A DNA stretch of 64,000 bases, taken from the NCBI RefSeq assembly GCF_040544485.1, contig NZ_JBDZDV010000003.1, forward strand, positions 186,001 through 250,000, in the 5' to 3' direction. Origin of the DNA: Lacicoccus halitifaciens. Lineage in GTDB: Bacteria; Bacillota; Bacilli; Staphylococcales; Salinicoccaceae. A program made the translations under genes and the position numbers. Numbering within the stretch: position 1 is the stretch's first letter; each line of letters opens with the position of its first letter. Shown here piece by piece: positions 55,988-63,025 of the stretch. The notes under the pieces were generated by a model, which made no database searches, had not been told where the DNA came from, and saw only the letters and a program-made list of their open reading frames with translations.

Positions 55988-56095
55988 AGTTGTAGTCATT
56001 TATTGGCCGGTTGTAGCTGAATACCCGTAAATACTGAGGACGGTATGCTGAACTGTACTCAATAACGGTGAAGTGTACCGACCCGGACCGGGCTG

Positions 56096-56791
56096 TTACA
56101 GCGATTTCGCCTTCCTGTTGAAAAGCGTAATGAAGAAAATGAAACTGAAGACCACCCAGGCAATCAGACTGATATAAGGGCCCGCCAAAAATCCATCTTC
56201 AATGTGCCTGATTTGATAGACAGGCGTCAGCTCAAAGAACTGCCTGATAATATTGGACCTGTCCTCGATCAGAAAATCTATGTACGGCGACATGGCGAAT
56301 ACGAAAAGCAGAATCATTATGAATAATGACGTCGCCGCCACTGAATTGGAGAGCATGCCGAACGTTGCAGAGATGAAGTAGAAGAACAGCCATATGAGCA
56401 CCAGTGCCGGAAAAACGGTGAAGCTCATCATGTTCGTATAGCCAAGCATGAGCAGATTGCCGCCAAGGATGATGAAAGTGACCGGAAAGAGCAGCAGCGC
56501 CTTGCCCAGAAAATTGGCGGCCATACTCTGCCTGTCGACGATCAGATGCGCCATTGTTCCATGCTCATTCTCCTCCGCCACCAGCCCCATCAATATGGCA
56601 GCCAGCGCAGATGCAAAGGTGACCCCGATGATGACATTGACGACGATGAACGGCATCGCTGCCCCGGCCGTTTCCATCCTCTGGAACATCAATGCCATGA
56701 CGACCGGCAGGAGCAGGCTCGTCAGCATGGACATGTTCACTATGATTTCTTTGGCGTTCATCATGAATACCGCCATTATTTTATGCCTCAT
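56096..56791 (-). CDS. ABC-2 type exporter permease (first)
   Basis: A 231-residue six-span membrane protein: MRHKIMAVFMMNAKEIIVNM at the start, GLVAEENEHGTMAHLIVDRQ near 68-87, SNSVAATSLFIMILLFVFAMSPYIDFL near 149-175. It is homologous to the permease at 54363-55064. Start: ATG 56791, TGAGGT upstream, overlapping the regulator stop by none (26-nt gap). The 190-bp gap to the ATPase gene holds repeats of ACMGTT type and a terminator. Confidence 0.85.
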   Translation of the reverse strand: MRHKIMAVFMMNAKEIIVNMSMLTSLLLPVVMALMFQRMETAGAAMPFIVVNVIIGVTFASALAAILMGLVAEENEHGTMAHLIVDRQSMAANFLGKALLLFPVTFIILGGNLLMLGYTNMMSFTVFPALVLIWLFFYFISATFGMLSNSVAATSLFIMILLFVFAMSPYIDFLIEDRSNIIRQFFELTPVYQIRHIEDGFLAGPYISLIAWVVFSFIFFITLFNRKAKSL

Positions 56792-56816
56792 GATTTCGAC
56801 CTCATTTCCAACACCT

Positions 56817-57725
56817 TCACAGTTTGATGAGCCTGTCCTGAATTTCATTGTACTTTGTACGGGACAGGGGGATTTTGGATTCTTCAGGATTGCTGATCAC
56901 GACGGAATATGTGTTTTTGGACCATGTGATGATTTCCTTCACTTTATGGAGGTTCACGATGTATGAGCGGTGGCATCTGTAAAAGCCGTGATCGCCCAGT
57001 GACTTCTCGGCATCCTGCAGAGTCGACTCCATTGCGAACTTTTCCCGGGAAATATTGATGAAGACTTTCCCTTCATTGCTTTCAATGTATTCTATGTCCC
57101 GGATATTCACAAATAAAGTCTTATCTTCCGCCTTCACTCTGATTTTGCTTATATGATCCGTCCCGGATGTTTTTTCATCCTCCTCAGTTTCGACGCTTTG
57201 GAGACCGTCCCGGGTCAGCCGCATGATTTCAGGCTGGACGAGGAATGCATCCTCCGTTTTCGTCACTGCAACGACTATGCTCTTGTCCTGATCACCAAGC
57301 TGGGCTTTCAATTTATGGAACAGATGGATGTTTTCCCTGGTCGCCTGGAAGAAAGGTTCAATGAATAATATATGCTCCTGCCGGCACATCAGCCCGAGTA
57401 TGAAACTGAGCCGCTGATTCAATTCGGCACTTGCCCTGCCGAGCTTTGTCTTACCCTCATCCTCCAATTTGAACTGTTTCATCAGATCAGTGACGTCGAA
57501 TCCCCGGCTGTACCACTTATTGTAGAATGAAATATGATCTTTTATGCTGAGACGCTTATACACCGGGATATTGGCTCTTACGATATTGATCTGTCTTGGA
57601 TCGACCGCTTCTTCCAGGCGGCTCAAATACTCAAAAGGCATCTGGATCGCTTTTACCGTACCGGGTTCAAATGAGATCTGTCCGCCGGCCGCTTCCCCTG
57701 TGAGTTCACTGACGTTTATCTTCAT
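56817..57725 (-). CDS. LytTR DNA-binding protein with a degenerate ABC-ATPase-like N-terminal domain
   Basis: A 302-residue protein. The C-terminal 100 residues are a LytTR domain (ISKIRVKAEDKTLFVNIRDI, then YIESNEGKVFINI and FYRCHRSYIVNLHKVKEI). The first 190 residues follow the path of an ABC ATPase after its P-loop: PVYKRLSIKDHISFYNKWY in the Q-loop/helical region, ASAELNQRLSFILGLMCRQ in place of the signature, ILFIEPF in place of Walker B, VVAVTKTEDAF in place of the His switch. There is no Walker A, and LSGG is lost, so ATP hydrolysis is unlikely. It leads the exporter operon. I do not recall a characterised member. Confidence 0.82.
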   Translation of the reverse strand: MKINVSELTGEAAGGQISFEPGTVKAIQMPFEYLSRLEEAVDPRQINIVRANIPVYKRLSIKDHISFYNKWYSRGFDVTDLMKQFKLEDEGKTKLGRASAELNQRLSFILGLMCRQEHILFIEPFFQATRENIHLFHKLKAQLGDQDKSIVVAVTKTEDAFLVQPEIMRLTRDGLQSVETEEDEKTSGTDHISKIRVKAEDKTLFVNIRDIEYIESNEGKVFINISREKFAMESTLQDAEKSLGDHGFYRCHRSYIVNLHKVKEIITWSKNTYSVVISNPEESKIPLSRTKYNEIQDRLIKL

Positions 57726-57748
57726 ATACTTCACGCCTTTCCTTCTCA

Positions 57749-57802
57749 ATTATATAAAAACCCGGCACGAAGAACCACAAATCTTTATGAAAACGTATTC
57801 AT
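57749..57802 (-). promoter_or_regulatory. Promoter of the LytTR gene with upstream palindrome
   Basis: TATAAT (57749-57754) on the minus strand with a weak -35; ATGAAAACGTATTCAT (57787-57802, plus-strand reading) begins 33 bp upstream of the -10. The same 16 bp lie in nearly the same place upstream of proBA, in the opposite orientation. Confidence 0.55.
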
Positions 57803-57844
57803 TTAGATTTCGAGACTTTTTTCCTTCCATTCTGTAAAAACATA

Positions 57845-57880
57845 TTGTAATATAAATATATAGTTAGTTACATTATGTAA
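57845..57880 (+). promoter_or_regulatory. Promoter and operator of the FMN reductase gene
   Basis: TTGTAA (57845-57850), 17-bp spacer, TTACAT (57868-57873). A perfect palindrome TTACATTATGTAA (57868-57880) covers the -10 and is a candidate repressor site, as is common for quinone- or thiol-responsive flavin reductase genes. Confidence 0.5.
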
Positions 57881-57913
57881 TTAAATAAATATATGTTATC
57901 CGGAGGAAAGACT

Positions 57914-58477
57914 ATGACTAAAATTGGTATTATAGTAGGAAGCACACGCGAAGGACGCGTCAGCACGCAGGTCGCAGAATGGGTTAAGGATTTTGCTGAG
58001 AAGCAGAATACTGACGCAGAATTTGAAGTCGTTGACATCAAGGAATACGGCCTTGACCGCTTCAACGAAAAACTGCCGCCGGCTATGGCGAACAAAGAGT
58101 ACTCAAATGAAAAAATTGATGCGTGGTCCGAGAAGATCGATTCATTGGACGGTTTCATCTTCGTCACGCCTGAATACAATAAAAACATCTCCTCTTCACT
58201 GAAAGACCATATCGACTACATCGCTTCAGAGTGGAACAACAAATCAGCTGGAATCGTATCTTACGGCTCCACGCTCGGAATCGCTGCATCAATGGCACTG
58301 CGCAGCACTTTGGCAAACTTGAAGCTCGCAATCGTCACACCTCAGGGTGCATTCAGCCTCTTCACAGACTTTGAAAACATGAGTACTTTCAAGCCGGCAG
58401 AAGTGCACAATCCAACTATGGAAGCAGTCGTCACGGATGTTGTGAATTGGGCAAAAGCACTTAAGACAATCCGTTAA
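57914..58477 (+). CDS. NADPH-dependent FMN reductase family protein (azoreductase/quinone reductase-like)
   Basis: A 187-residue flavodoxin-like protein: MTKIGIIVGSTREGRVSTQV with the FMN phosphate loop GSTREGR near 9-15, GFIFVTPEYNKNISSSLKDHIDYI near 78-101 (the TPEYN motif) and SYGSTLGIAASMALRSTLANL near 115-135. Relatives reduce azo dyes, quinones or chromate. Start: ATG 57914 with GGAGG; convergent with the next gene. Confidence 0.88.
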   Translation: MTKIGIIVGSTREGRVSTQVAEWVKDFAEKQNTDAEFEVVDIKEYGLDRFNEKLPPAMANKEYSNEKIDAWSEKIDSLDGFIFVTPEYNKNISSSLKDHIDYIASEWNNKSAGIVSYGSTLGIAASMALRSTLANLKLAIVTPQGAFSLFTDFENMSTFKPAEVHNPTMEAVVTDVVNWAKALKTIR

Positions 58478-58503
58478 TCAGAATTCAATATGTAAGATAT
58501 AAA

Positions 58504-58540
58504 GAAACCTGCATGAAAAATTCATGCAGGTTTTATTTTG
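58504..58540. terminator. Bidirectional terminator between two flavin reductase genes
   Basis: AAACCTGCATGAA/TTCATGCAGGTTT with a 3-nt loop, flanked by A/T tracts. Confidence 0.9.
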
Positions 58541-58541
58541 G

Positions 58542-59108
58542 TTAAAAACCGAATTGAGCATCTTTTTCAGCCCGGATATCCTGATACGTGCGTGACAGGA
58601 CCATCGTATCATCGATCAGCCTGTCCAGGCGCATATCCACGTCATCTCCCTGGAGTTTTCCGTCCTGGAAGTTCGTATCCAGTATGAAGACATACCTGGG
58701 GACGATGTTCGCCTTCAAGTAGCTGAGTACCGGCTTATAGTTATACTCCGGAATCAAAAAGTGTTTGTCGGAGCCGGCCGTGATCAGCATGCTCACCGTC
58801 TTATCCTCAAGTGCATTCTGAGGAAGGAGATCGAAGACGTTCTTCAATGGCGCCGGCATGGACGCCTGGAAAATCGGGCTGCCGATGAAAAGTACATCAG
58901 CTTCCATGATTTTCGTCAACACTTCAGTCGCATCCCCGCCGTAATCCATATAATTCCTGCCGTCACTGAATGGAAGGGTGACGTCCTGAAGGTTGATGTA
59001 GTCTATATTCTCTCCGCTGTACTGCCTCTGCAGCTTCTCCTTTAACAGTGTCGTCGCAATCCGTGTCTTGCTGCCTGCGTTTGAACCTGACAAAACCAAT
59101 ATATTCAT
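58542..59108 (-). CDS. NADPH-dependent FMN reductase, partner of the LLM monooxygenase
   Basis: A 188-residue flavodoxin-like reductase: MNILVLSGSNAGSKTRIATTL with the phosphate loop at 8-15, ADVLFIGSPIFQASMPAPLKNVFDLLP near 70-96 and MLITAGSDKHFLIPEYNYKPVLSYLKA near 107-133, as in SsuE-type reductases. It begins 4 nt after the LLM gene stop, so the pair forms a two-component flavin monooxygenase with this enzyme supplying reduced FMN. Confidence 0.88.
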   Translation of the reverse strand: MNILVLSGSNAGSKTRIATTLLKEKLQRQYSGENIDYINLQDVTLPFSDGRNYMDYGGDATEVLTKIMEADVLFIGSPIFQASMPAPLKNVFDLLPQNALEDKTVSMLITAGSDKHFLIPEYNYKPVLSYLKANIVPRYVFILDTNFQDGKLQGDDVDMRLDRLIDDTMVLSRTYQDIRAEKDAQFGF

Positions 59109-59112
59109 AACC

Positions 59113-60204
59113 CTATTCTCCTTTAGTCCTCTTAGTATGTTTCTTCACTTCCGGCACCACTTTCTCGCCGAGTAGGTCGATTGTCCTTTTTATATCATCA
59201 ATGGAGACGCCGCCGAAATCAATCTGTCCAATGTAGCGGTCGTGGTTGAACATTTCATGTTGATACAATATCTTTTCCACGATATGTTCAGGCGAGCCTA
59301 CATTGAGGACGCTTTTGACATCCTGGCCCTGGGCGAACGCTTCCTTCGGGAAGCCCTGACCGTTTGAAAGTTTCATCCCCTCATTGATATGCGGGTAATA
59401 TTCCCTGTAGGCATCCATCATATTTTCCCTGATATACAGGAAGCCTGCCGTGGCCACAGGAAGGTCATCGGGATTGAACCCGTTTTCGAAAGCCGTCTGT
59501 CTGTAGAGGTCGATTCGCGACTTGAAGGCCTCGGCTGATCCGCCGAGATGCGCCTGATACATCGGTACGCCAAGCCTCCCCGCTTTCTGTGCGGATGCGA
59601 GCGAACCGCCGACGGCCCGCCATATCGGCAGCCCGGCAGCTTCGTTTTCCGGCCTTGGGATGACTTGTGCATTATTCAGCGGTGCACGGAATTCCCCCTG
59701 CCAGTTCACGGTCTCGTTTTCATTGATCTGCAGGAGCAATTCAAACTTCTCCTCAAAAAGCGCCTCATAATCATTCAGGTTGTAGCCGAGCAGTTCATAA
59801 AGGCCGACCCTCGATGCCCTGCCGGCCACGACTTCCATCCGCCCGTCCGACAGCAGGTCGATTGTGGAGGCGTCTTCGAATACCCTCACTGGATCCGACG
59901 TGCTGATGATGGTCGAACCTGAAGCTATTTTTATTTTACTCGTTGCCTGGGCGATTGCAGACAGCAGCACCAGATGGGCCTGGGATACAAAATGCTCCTG
60001 ATGGGACTCCCCCACCTGGAACAGGTCCAGTCCGGCATCCTCCGCCATCTTCGCCGCTTCAACGATTTCCTTCAGACGCCGGCTCGCCGGGATGCGTTCT
60101 CCGGTATGCGGGTTCGGCATATGTTCCCCAAGGGAATAAAGACCGATTTCCATCCCTTTTGAGCGATCAATTTCCGGCATTACATGCGGATTTCCATTTT
60201 CCAT
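59113..60204 (-). CDS. LLM-class flavin-dependent monooxygenase
   Basis: A 363-residue luciferase-like enzyme: MEIGLYSLGEHMPNPHTGERI near 18-38, DLFQVGESHQEHFVSQAH near 60-77, IKIASGSTIISTSDPVRVFEDASTIDLLSDGRMEVVAGRAS near 90-130, and PIWRAVGGSLASAQKAGRLG near 193-212. Similar proteins carry a SAVE-type two-component reaction with a reductase like the one just downstream. Substrate unknown. GGAGTGTG precedes the ATG; a weak promoter (TATACT near 60230) lies upstream. Confidence 0.88.
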   Translation of the reverse strand: MENGNPHVMPEIDRSKGMEIGLYSLGEHMPNPHTGERIPASRRLKEIVEAAKMAEDAGLDLFQVGESHQEHFVSQAHLVLLSAIAQATSKIKIASGSTIISTSDPVRVFEDASTIDLLSDGRMEVVAGRASRVGLYELLGYNLNDYEALFEEKFELLLQINENETVNWQGEFRAPLNNAQVIPRPENEAAGLPIWRAVGGSLASAQKAGRLGVPMYQAHLGGSAEAFKSRIDLYRQTAFENGFNPDDLPVATAGFLYIRENMMDAYREYYPHINEGMKLSNGQGFPKEAFAQGQDVKSVLNVGSPEHIVEKILYQHEMFNHDRYIGQIDFGGVSIDDIKRTIDLLGEKVVPEVKKHTKRTKGE

Positions 60205-60292
60205 TCGTCACACTCCAAACTTTGTTAATTACAGTATACTTATGTCGCCATTTAATTTCTAATATATTGTTTATCATTTTAGTAGGAATTGA

Positions 60293-60342
60293 AGGAAATA
60301 AAAATAGGGTGTAAAATCCCATCATCAGATTTTACACCCTAT
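60293..60342 (-). terminator. Terminator after veg
   Basis: A 15-bp stem ATAGGGTGTAAAATC/GATTTTACACCCTAT then TTTTTATTT on the minus strand. Confidence 0.92.
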
Positions 60343-60378
60343 ATTATGTCGGCTGATTCTGCGCCAGCCGTCCCGTTC

Positions 60379-60642
60379 TTATTGGATTACAAATGCTTCA
60401 CTCTGCTCGTTGACGAAAGTCATTTCAACATTCGATGTCAATACATCAGTGTATGTATATGACACTCTTTCAAAGTTATGTTCTTCTTGGTCAAGTTCCA
60501 CCACGAAAACAGAAGGATATGTTTCTCTGAGAATACCATGTCTTTCTATTAACTTCTTACGGCCTCCGTTGGCACGAAGTATTACGCGATTACCTAATTG
60601 ACAATCAAGAATCTTTTTGATGTCGACTAAAGATTTTGGCAT
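60379..60642 (-). CDS. veg: Veg protein
   Basis: A small, highly expressed SH3-like protein implicated in biofilm formation in Bacillus. The 87-residue product starts MPKSLVDIKKILDCQLGNRV, with ANGGRKKLIERHGILRETYPSVFVVEL near 24-50. Start: ATG 60642 with GAGGTGGG; the GTG at 60651 lies in that site. Strong consensus promoter upstream. Confidence 0.95.
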   Translation of the reverse strand: MPKSLVDIKKILDCQLGNRVILRANGGRKKLIERHGILRETYPSVFVVELDQEEHNFERVSYTYTDVLTSNVEMTFVNEQSEAFVIQ

Positions 60643-60663
60643 TTGGCCCACCTCACTGCTTTC

Positions 60664-60692
60664 ATTATAGCAAGTTTACATAACTTTGTCAA
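60664..60692 (-). promoter_or_regulatory. Consensus veg promoter
   Basis: TTGACA (60687-60692), 17-bp spacer, TATAAT (60664-60669) on the minus strand: a perfect sigma-A promoter, as known for veg in B. subtilis. Confidence 0.95.
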
Positions 60693-60705
60693 AAAATTGT
60701 TGTAA

Positions 60706-61602
60706 TTATTGTACTTTTTCGAACTTTAGATTTGGAAATTCCTTTAATTTATGATAGATGGCGCCAAAATCTTCGATTGAAAGACTCTCTCCCCTGCGCA
60801 CAGGGTCTATTCCTGCAGCATTCAGCAGGTCGCCGATTTCCGATTTGAATTTTTTGCCATCTTCAAATAAAGACAGATAATTATTCAGAATCGTCTTCCT
60901 GCGCTGAATGAAAGCACCTTTTGTGAGCCTGAAAAAGGTGTCTTCATCGTCCACGGCCACTTTCGGCGATTGACGGGCTTTCATTTCAACGATGATGGAA
61001 TCCACATTCGGCGCAGGCATGAACACCGCTTTCGGGACATTCTGCACAATTTTTGCCTCGGTATAATAATCGATGGCGATTGTAAGCGAGCCGTAGGCTT
61101 TCGTGTTCGGTTCCGCGCTGATGCGTTCGCCGACCTCTTTTTGCATCATCACATAATAGCGGTCGATCGGCAGTTTCTGCATCAGGAAATTCATTAAGAT
61201 CGGTGTGGTGATATAGTAAGGCAGGTTTGCAATGACTACAATCTCCTTGAAATCACTGAGTTCTTCTTCGATCATTGCGCCGATATCCGCTTTCAGGATA
61301 TCTTCATTGATGACTTTGACGTTGGAATACGGGGCAAGCGTATCATTCAGCACAGGAATCAATCTTTGATCAATCTCATATGCAATGACTCTCCCCGCCC
61401 TTTTCGCGATCTGTTCGGTGAGCGAGCCGATGCCCGGACCGACTTCAATCACGGCGGTCTCCCGGTCCACGGCCGCCTTGTCCAGAACTTTGTGGATGAC
61501 GTTCGCATCGATCAGGAAGTTCTGGCCAAGGCTTTTCTTGAATGTGAAGCCGTATTTGTTCAATATCTCTTTTGTCCTTGATGCAGTTGCGATATCTTTC
61601 AT
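60706..61602 (-). CDS. ksgA: 16S rRNA dimethyladenosine transferase KsgA (RsmA)
   Basis: Dimethylates A1518/A1519. The 298-residue protein has KKSLGQNFLIDANVIHKVLD near 22-41, the SAM loop VIEVGPGIGSLTEQIAK near 52-68, catalytic NLPYYITTPILMNFL near 125-139 and a C-terminal helical domain with QRRKTILNNYLSLF. ATG 61602 has AAGAAGG upstream; ATG 61611 abuts it. Follows rnmV by a TGATATG junction. Confidence 0.96.
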   Translation of the reverse strand: MKDIATASRTKEILNKYGFTFKKSLGQNFLIDANVIHKVLDKAAVDRETAVIEVGPGIGSLTEQIAKRAGRVIAYEIDQRLIPVLNDTLAPYSNVKVINEDILKADIGAMIEEELSDFKEIVVIANLPYYITTPILMNFLMQKLPIDRYYVMMQKEVGERISAEPNTKAYGSLTIAIDYYTEAKIVQNVPKAVFMPAPNVDSIIVEMKARQSPKVAVDDEDTFFRLTKGAFIQRRKTILNNYLSLFEDGKKFKSEIGDLLNAAGIDPVRRGESLSIEDFGAIYHKLKEFPNLKFEKVQ

Positions 61603-61603
61603 A

Positions 61604-62158
61604 TCATTCATCCTTCTTCAACTCCAAAAGGATCGAGTTGATTTCTTCTTTATCAATACGATACCTGTTCAATTTATTCTTGAGCTGCTTTGCATTGGCA
61701 TATCCGATATTCAGTCTGGCAGTCAAATGTTCACGCCGCGCTTTCGAATCCACCCTTCCACTCAGGCCCCACCGCTGCATATCTTCGTTTGAAATCGTCT
61801 CTTCATCTATCTCATGATTAACCAGCACATTTTTAAGTGAACTGCGTATATCCTCAATCGATGCATGTTCCACACCGATTCCGTGCCTGCCTTTTGCTTT
61901 CTGACGGGATATGAAAGCCTCTTTGATATGAGGGAACCGCTTCAGGATCTCAGTCCTTATTTTATGGCCGGGAAAATCCGGGTCGGTTAAAATGATGGCA
62001 CCCCGTGTATTCAACGCCACTTCAATCTCCTGCATCGTTCTTTCATTGATGGCGGAACCGTTCGTCTCGATCGTTTCACATATCAATGCCTCTTTCAGCC
62101 TTCTCGTATCATCCCGGCCTTCGACTATGATCACTTCACGTATCACTGGTTTTTCCAT
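61604..62158 (-). CDS. rnmV: Ribonuclease M5
   Basis: Matures 5S rRNA. The 184-residue Toprim protein has IVEGRDDTRRLKEAL near 11-25 and AIILTDPDFPGHKIRTEIL near 54-72 (metal-binding acidic residues), then HASIEDIRSSL near 97-107. rnmV-ksgA after tatD is the Bacillus order. Confidence 0.95.
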   Translation of the reverse strand: MEKPVIREVIIVEGRDDTRRLKEALICETIETNGSAINERTMQEIEVALNTRGAIILTDPDFPGHKIRTEILKRFPHIKEAFISRQKAKGRHGIGVEHASIEDIRSSLKNVLVNHEIDEETISNEDMQRWGLSGRVDSKARREHLTARLNIGYANAKQLKNKLNRYRIDKEEINSILLELKKDE

Positions 62159-62216
62159 ATGTTATCTCCTTTGGGGAGTCTCCTGATATAAGACGCTCCG
62201 TGCATCTGCTTCCTTA

Positions 62217-62242
62217 TGAAAAAAGCCGGGAGCTCCCGGCTT
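62217..62242 (-). terminator. Terminator after tatD
   Basis: The palindrome AAGCCGGGAGCTCCCGGCTT (62223-62242) followed by TTTTC on the minus strand. Confidence 0.9.
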
Positions 62243-62244
62243 GA

Positions 62245-63012
62245 TCATTTGAAGTTAAACAGCCTTTCGGCATTTTCGGTCGTCGCTTCTGCAAGCGCTT
62301 CGTATGATATCCCTCTTAATTCTGCAATCTTTTCCGCCACAAGCTTTACATAGGCAGGTTCATTGCGCTTCCCCCTGTAGGGGTGGGGTGTCAAAAACGG
62401 GGCATCCGTTTCAACGAGGAGTTTGTCCAACGGCACATGCTGCGCGATATCTTTTGGCAGCTGTGCATTTTTGAAGGTGACGGGGCCGCCGAGTGAGATA
62501 TAAAAGTTCATATCGAGCACTTCATCGGCCGTTTTTTCATCCGCACTGAACGCATGCATGATGCCCCCTGCTTCGTGTGCATCCTCCCCTTTCAGAATCT
62601 CCACACAATCCTCCGTCGACTCCCTGTTATGGATGATGATCGGCAGATTGACCCTTTTTGCCAGGGCAATCTGGCGTCTGAAAATGTCCTTTTGAACATC
62701 TTTCGGTGACTTGTCCCAATGATAGTCGAGGCCTGTCTCACCGATCCCGACGATCTTCTCATGTTCCGCCAATTCTTCTATCCATTCAAGGTCGGCATCG
62801 GTGCAGTCCACTGCGTCCACCGGGTGCCAGCCGATGACCCCGTATACATCTTCGTGGTCATCGATCAGCTGCATCGTACGTTCTATTGTTTTACGGTCGA
62901 AACCGACGACGACCATCTTTTCAACGCCCGCTTCCCTCGCCCGGTCCATCACTTCATCCAGATCTTCATCGTAATGATCTGCATTCAAATGCACATGTGT
63001 ATCAATCAGCAA
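62245..63012 (-). CDS. tatD: TatD-family metal-dependent DNase
   Basis: A 255-residue TIM-barrel hydrolase: LIDTHVHLNADHYDEDLDEV near 2-21 (HxH metal site), GIGETGLDYHWDKSP near 90-104, PIIIHNRESTEDC near 125-137, and LVETDAPFLTPHPYRGKRNEP near 199-219. TTG start with GGGAG upstream; the N-terminus matches the S. aureus homologue. Directly downstream of metG. Confidence 0.95.
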   Translation of the reverse strand: MLIDTHVHLNADHYDEDLDEVMDRAREAGVEKMVVVGFDRKTIERTMQLIDDHEDVYGVIGWHPVDAVDCTDADLEWIEELAEHEKIVGIGETGLDYHWDKSPKDVQKDIFRRQIALAKRVNLPIIIHNRESTEDCVEILKGEDAHEAGGIMHAFSADEKTADEVLDMNFYISLGGPVTFKNAQLPKDIAQHVPLDKLLVETDAPFLTPHPYRGKRNEPAYVKLVAEKIAELRGISYEALAEATTENAERLFNFK

Positions 63013-63025
63013 AAGATTCCACTCC

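Noticed and set aside
57787..57802. The repeated ATGAAAACGTATTCAT as a transposon end or attachment site.
   Set aside because: The two copies lie 26 kb apart around ordinary core genes, each in a fixed position relative to a promoter; a regulator site explains them better.
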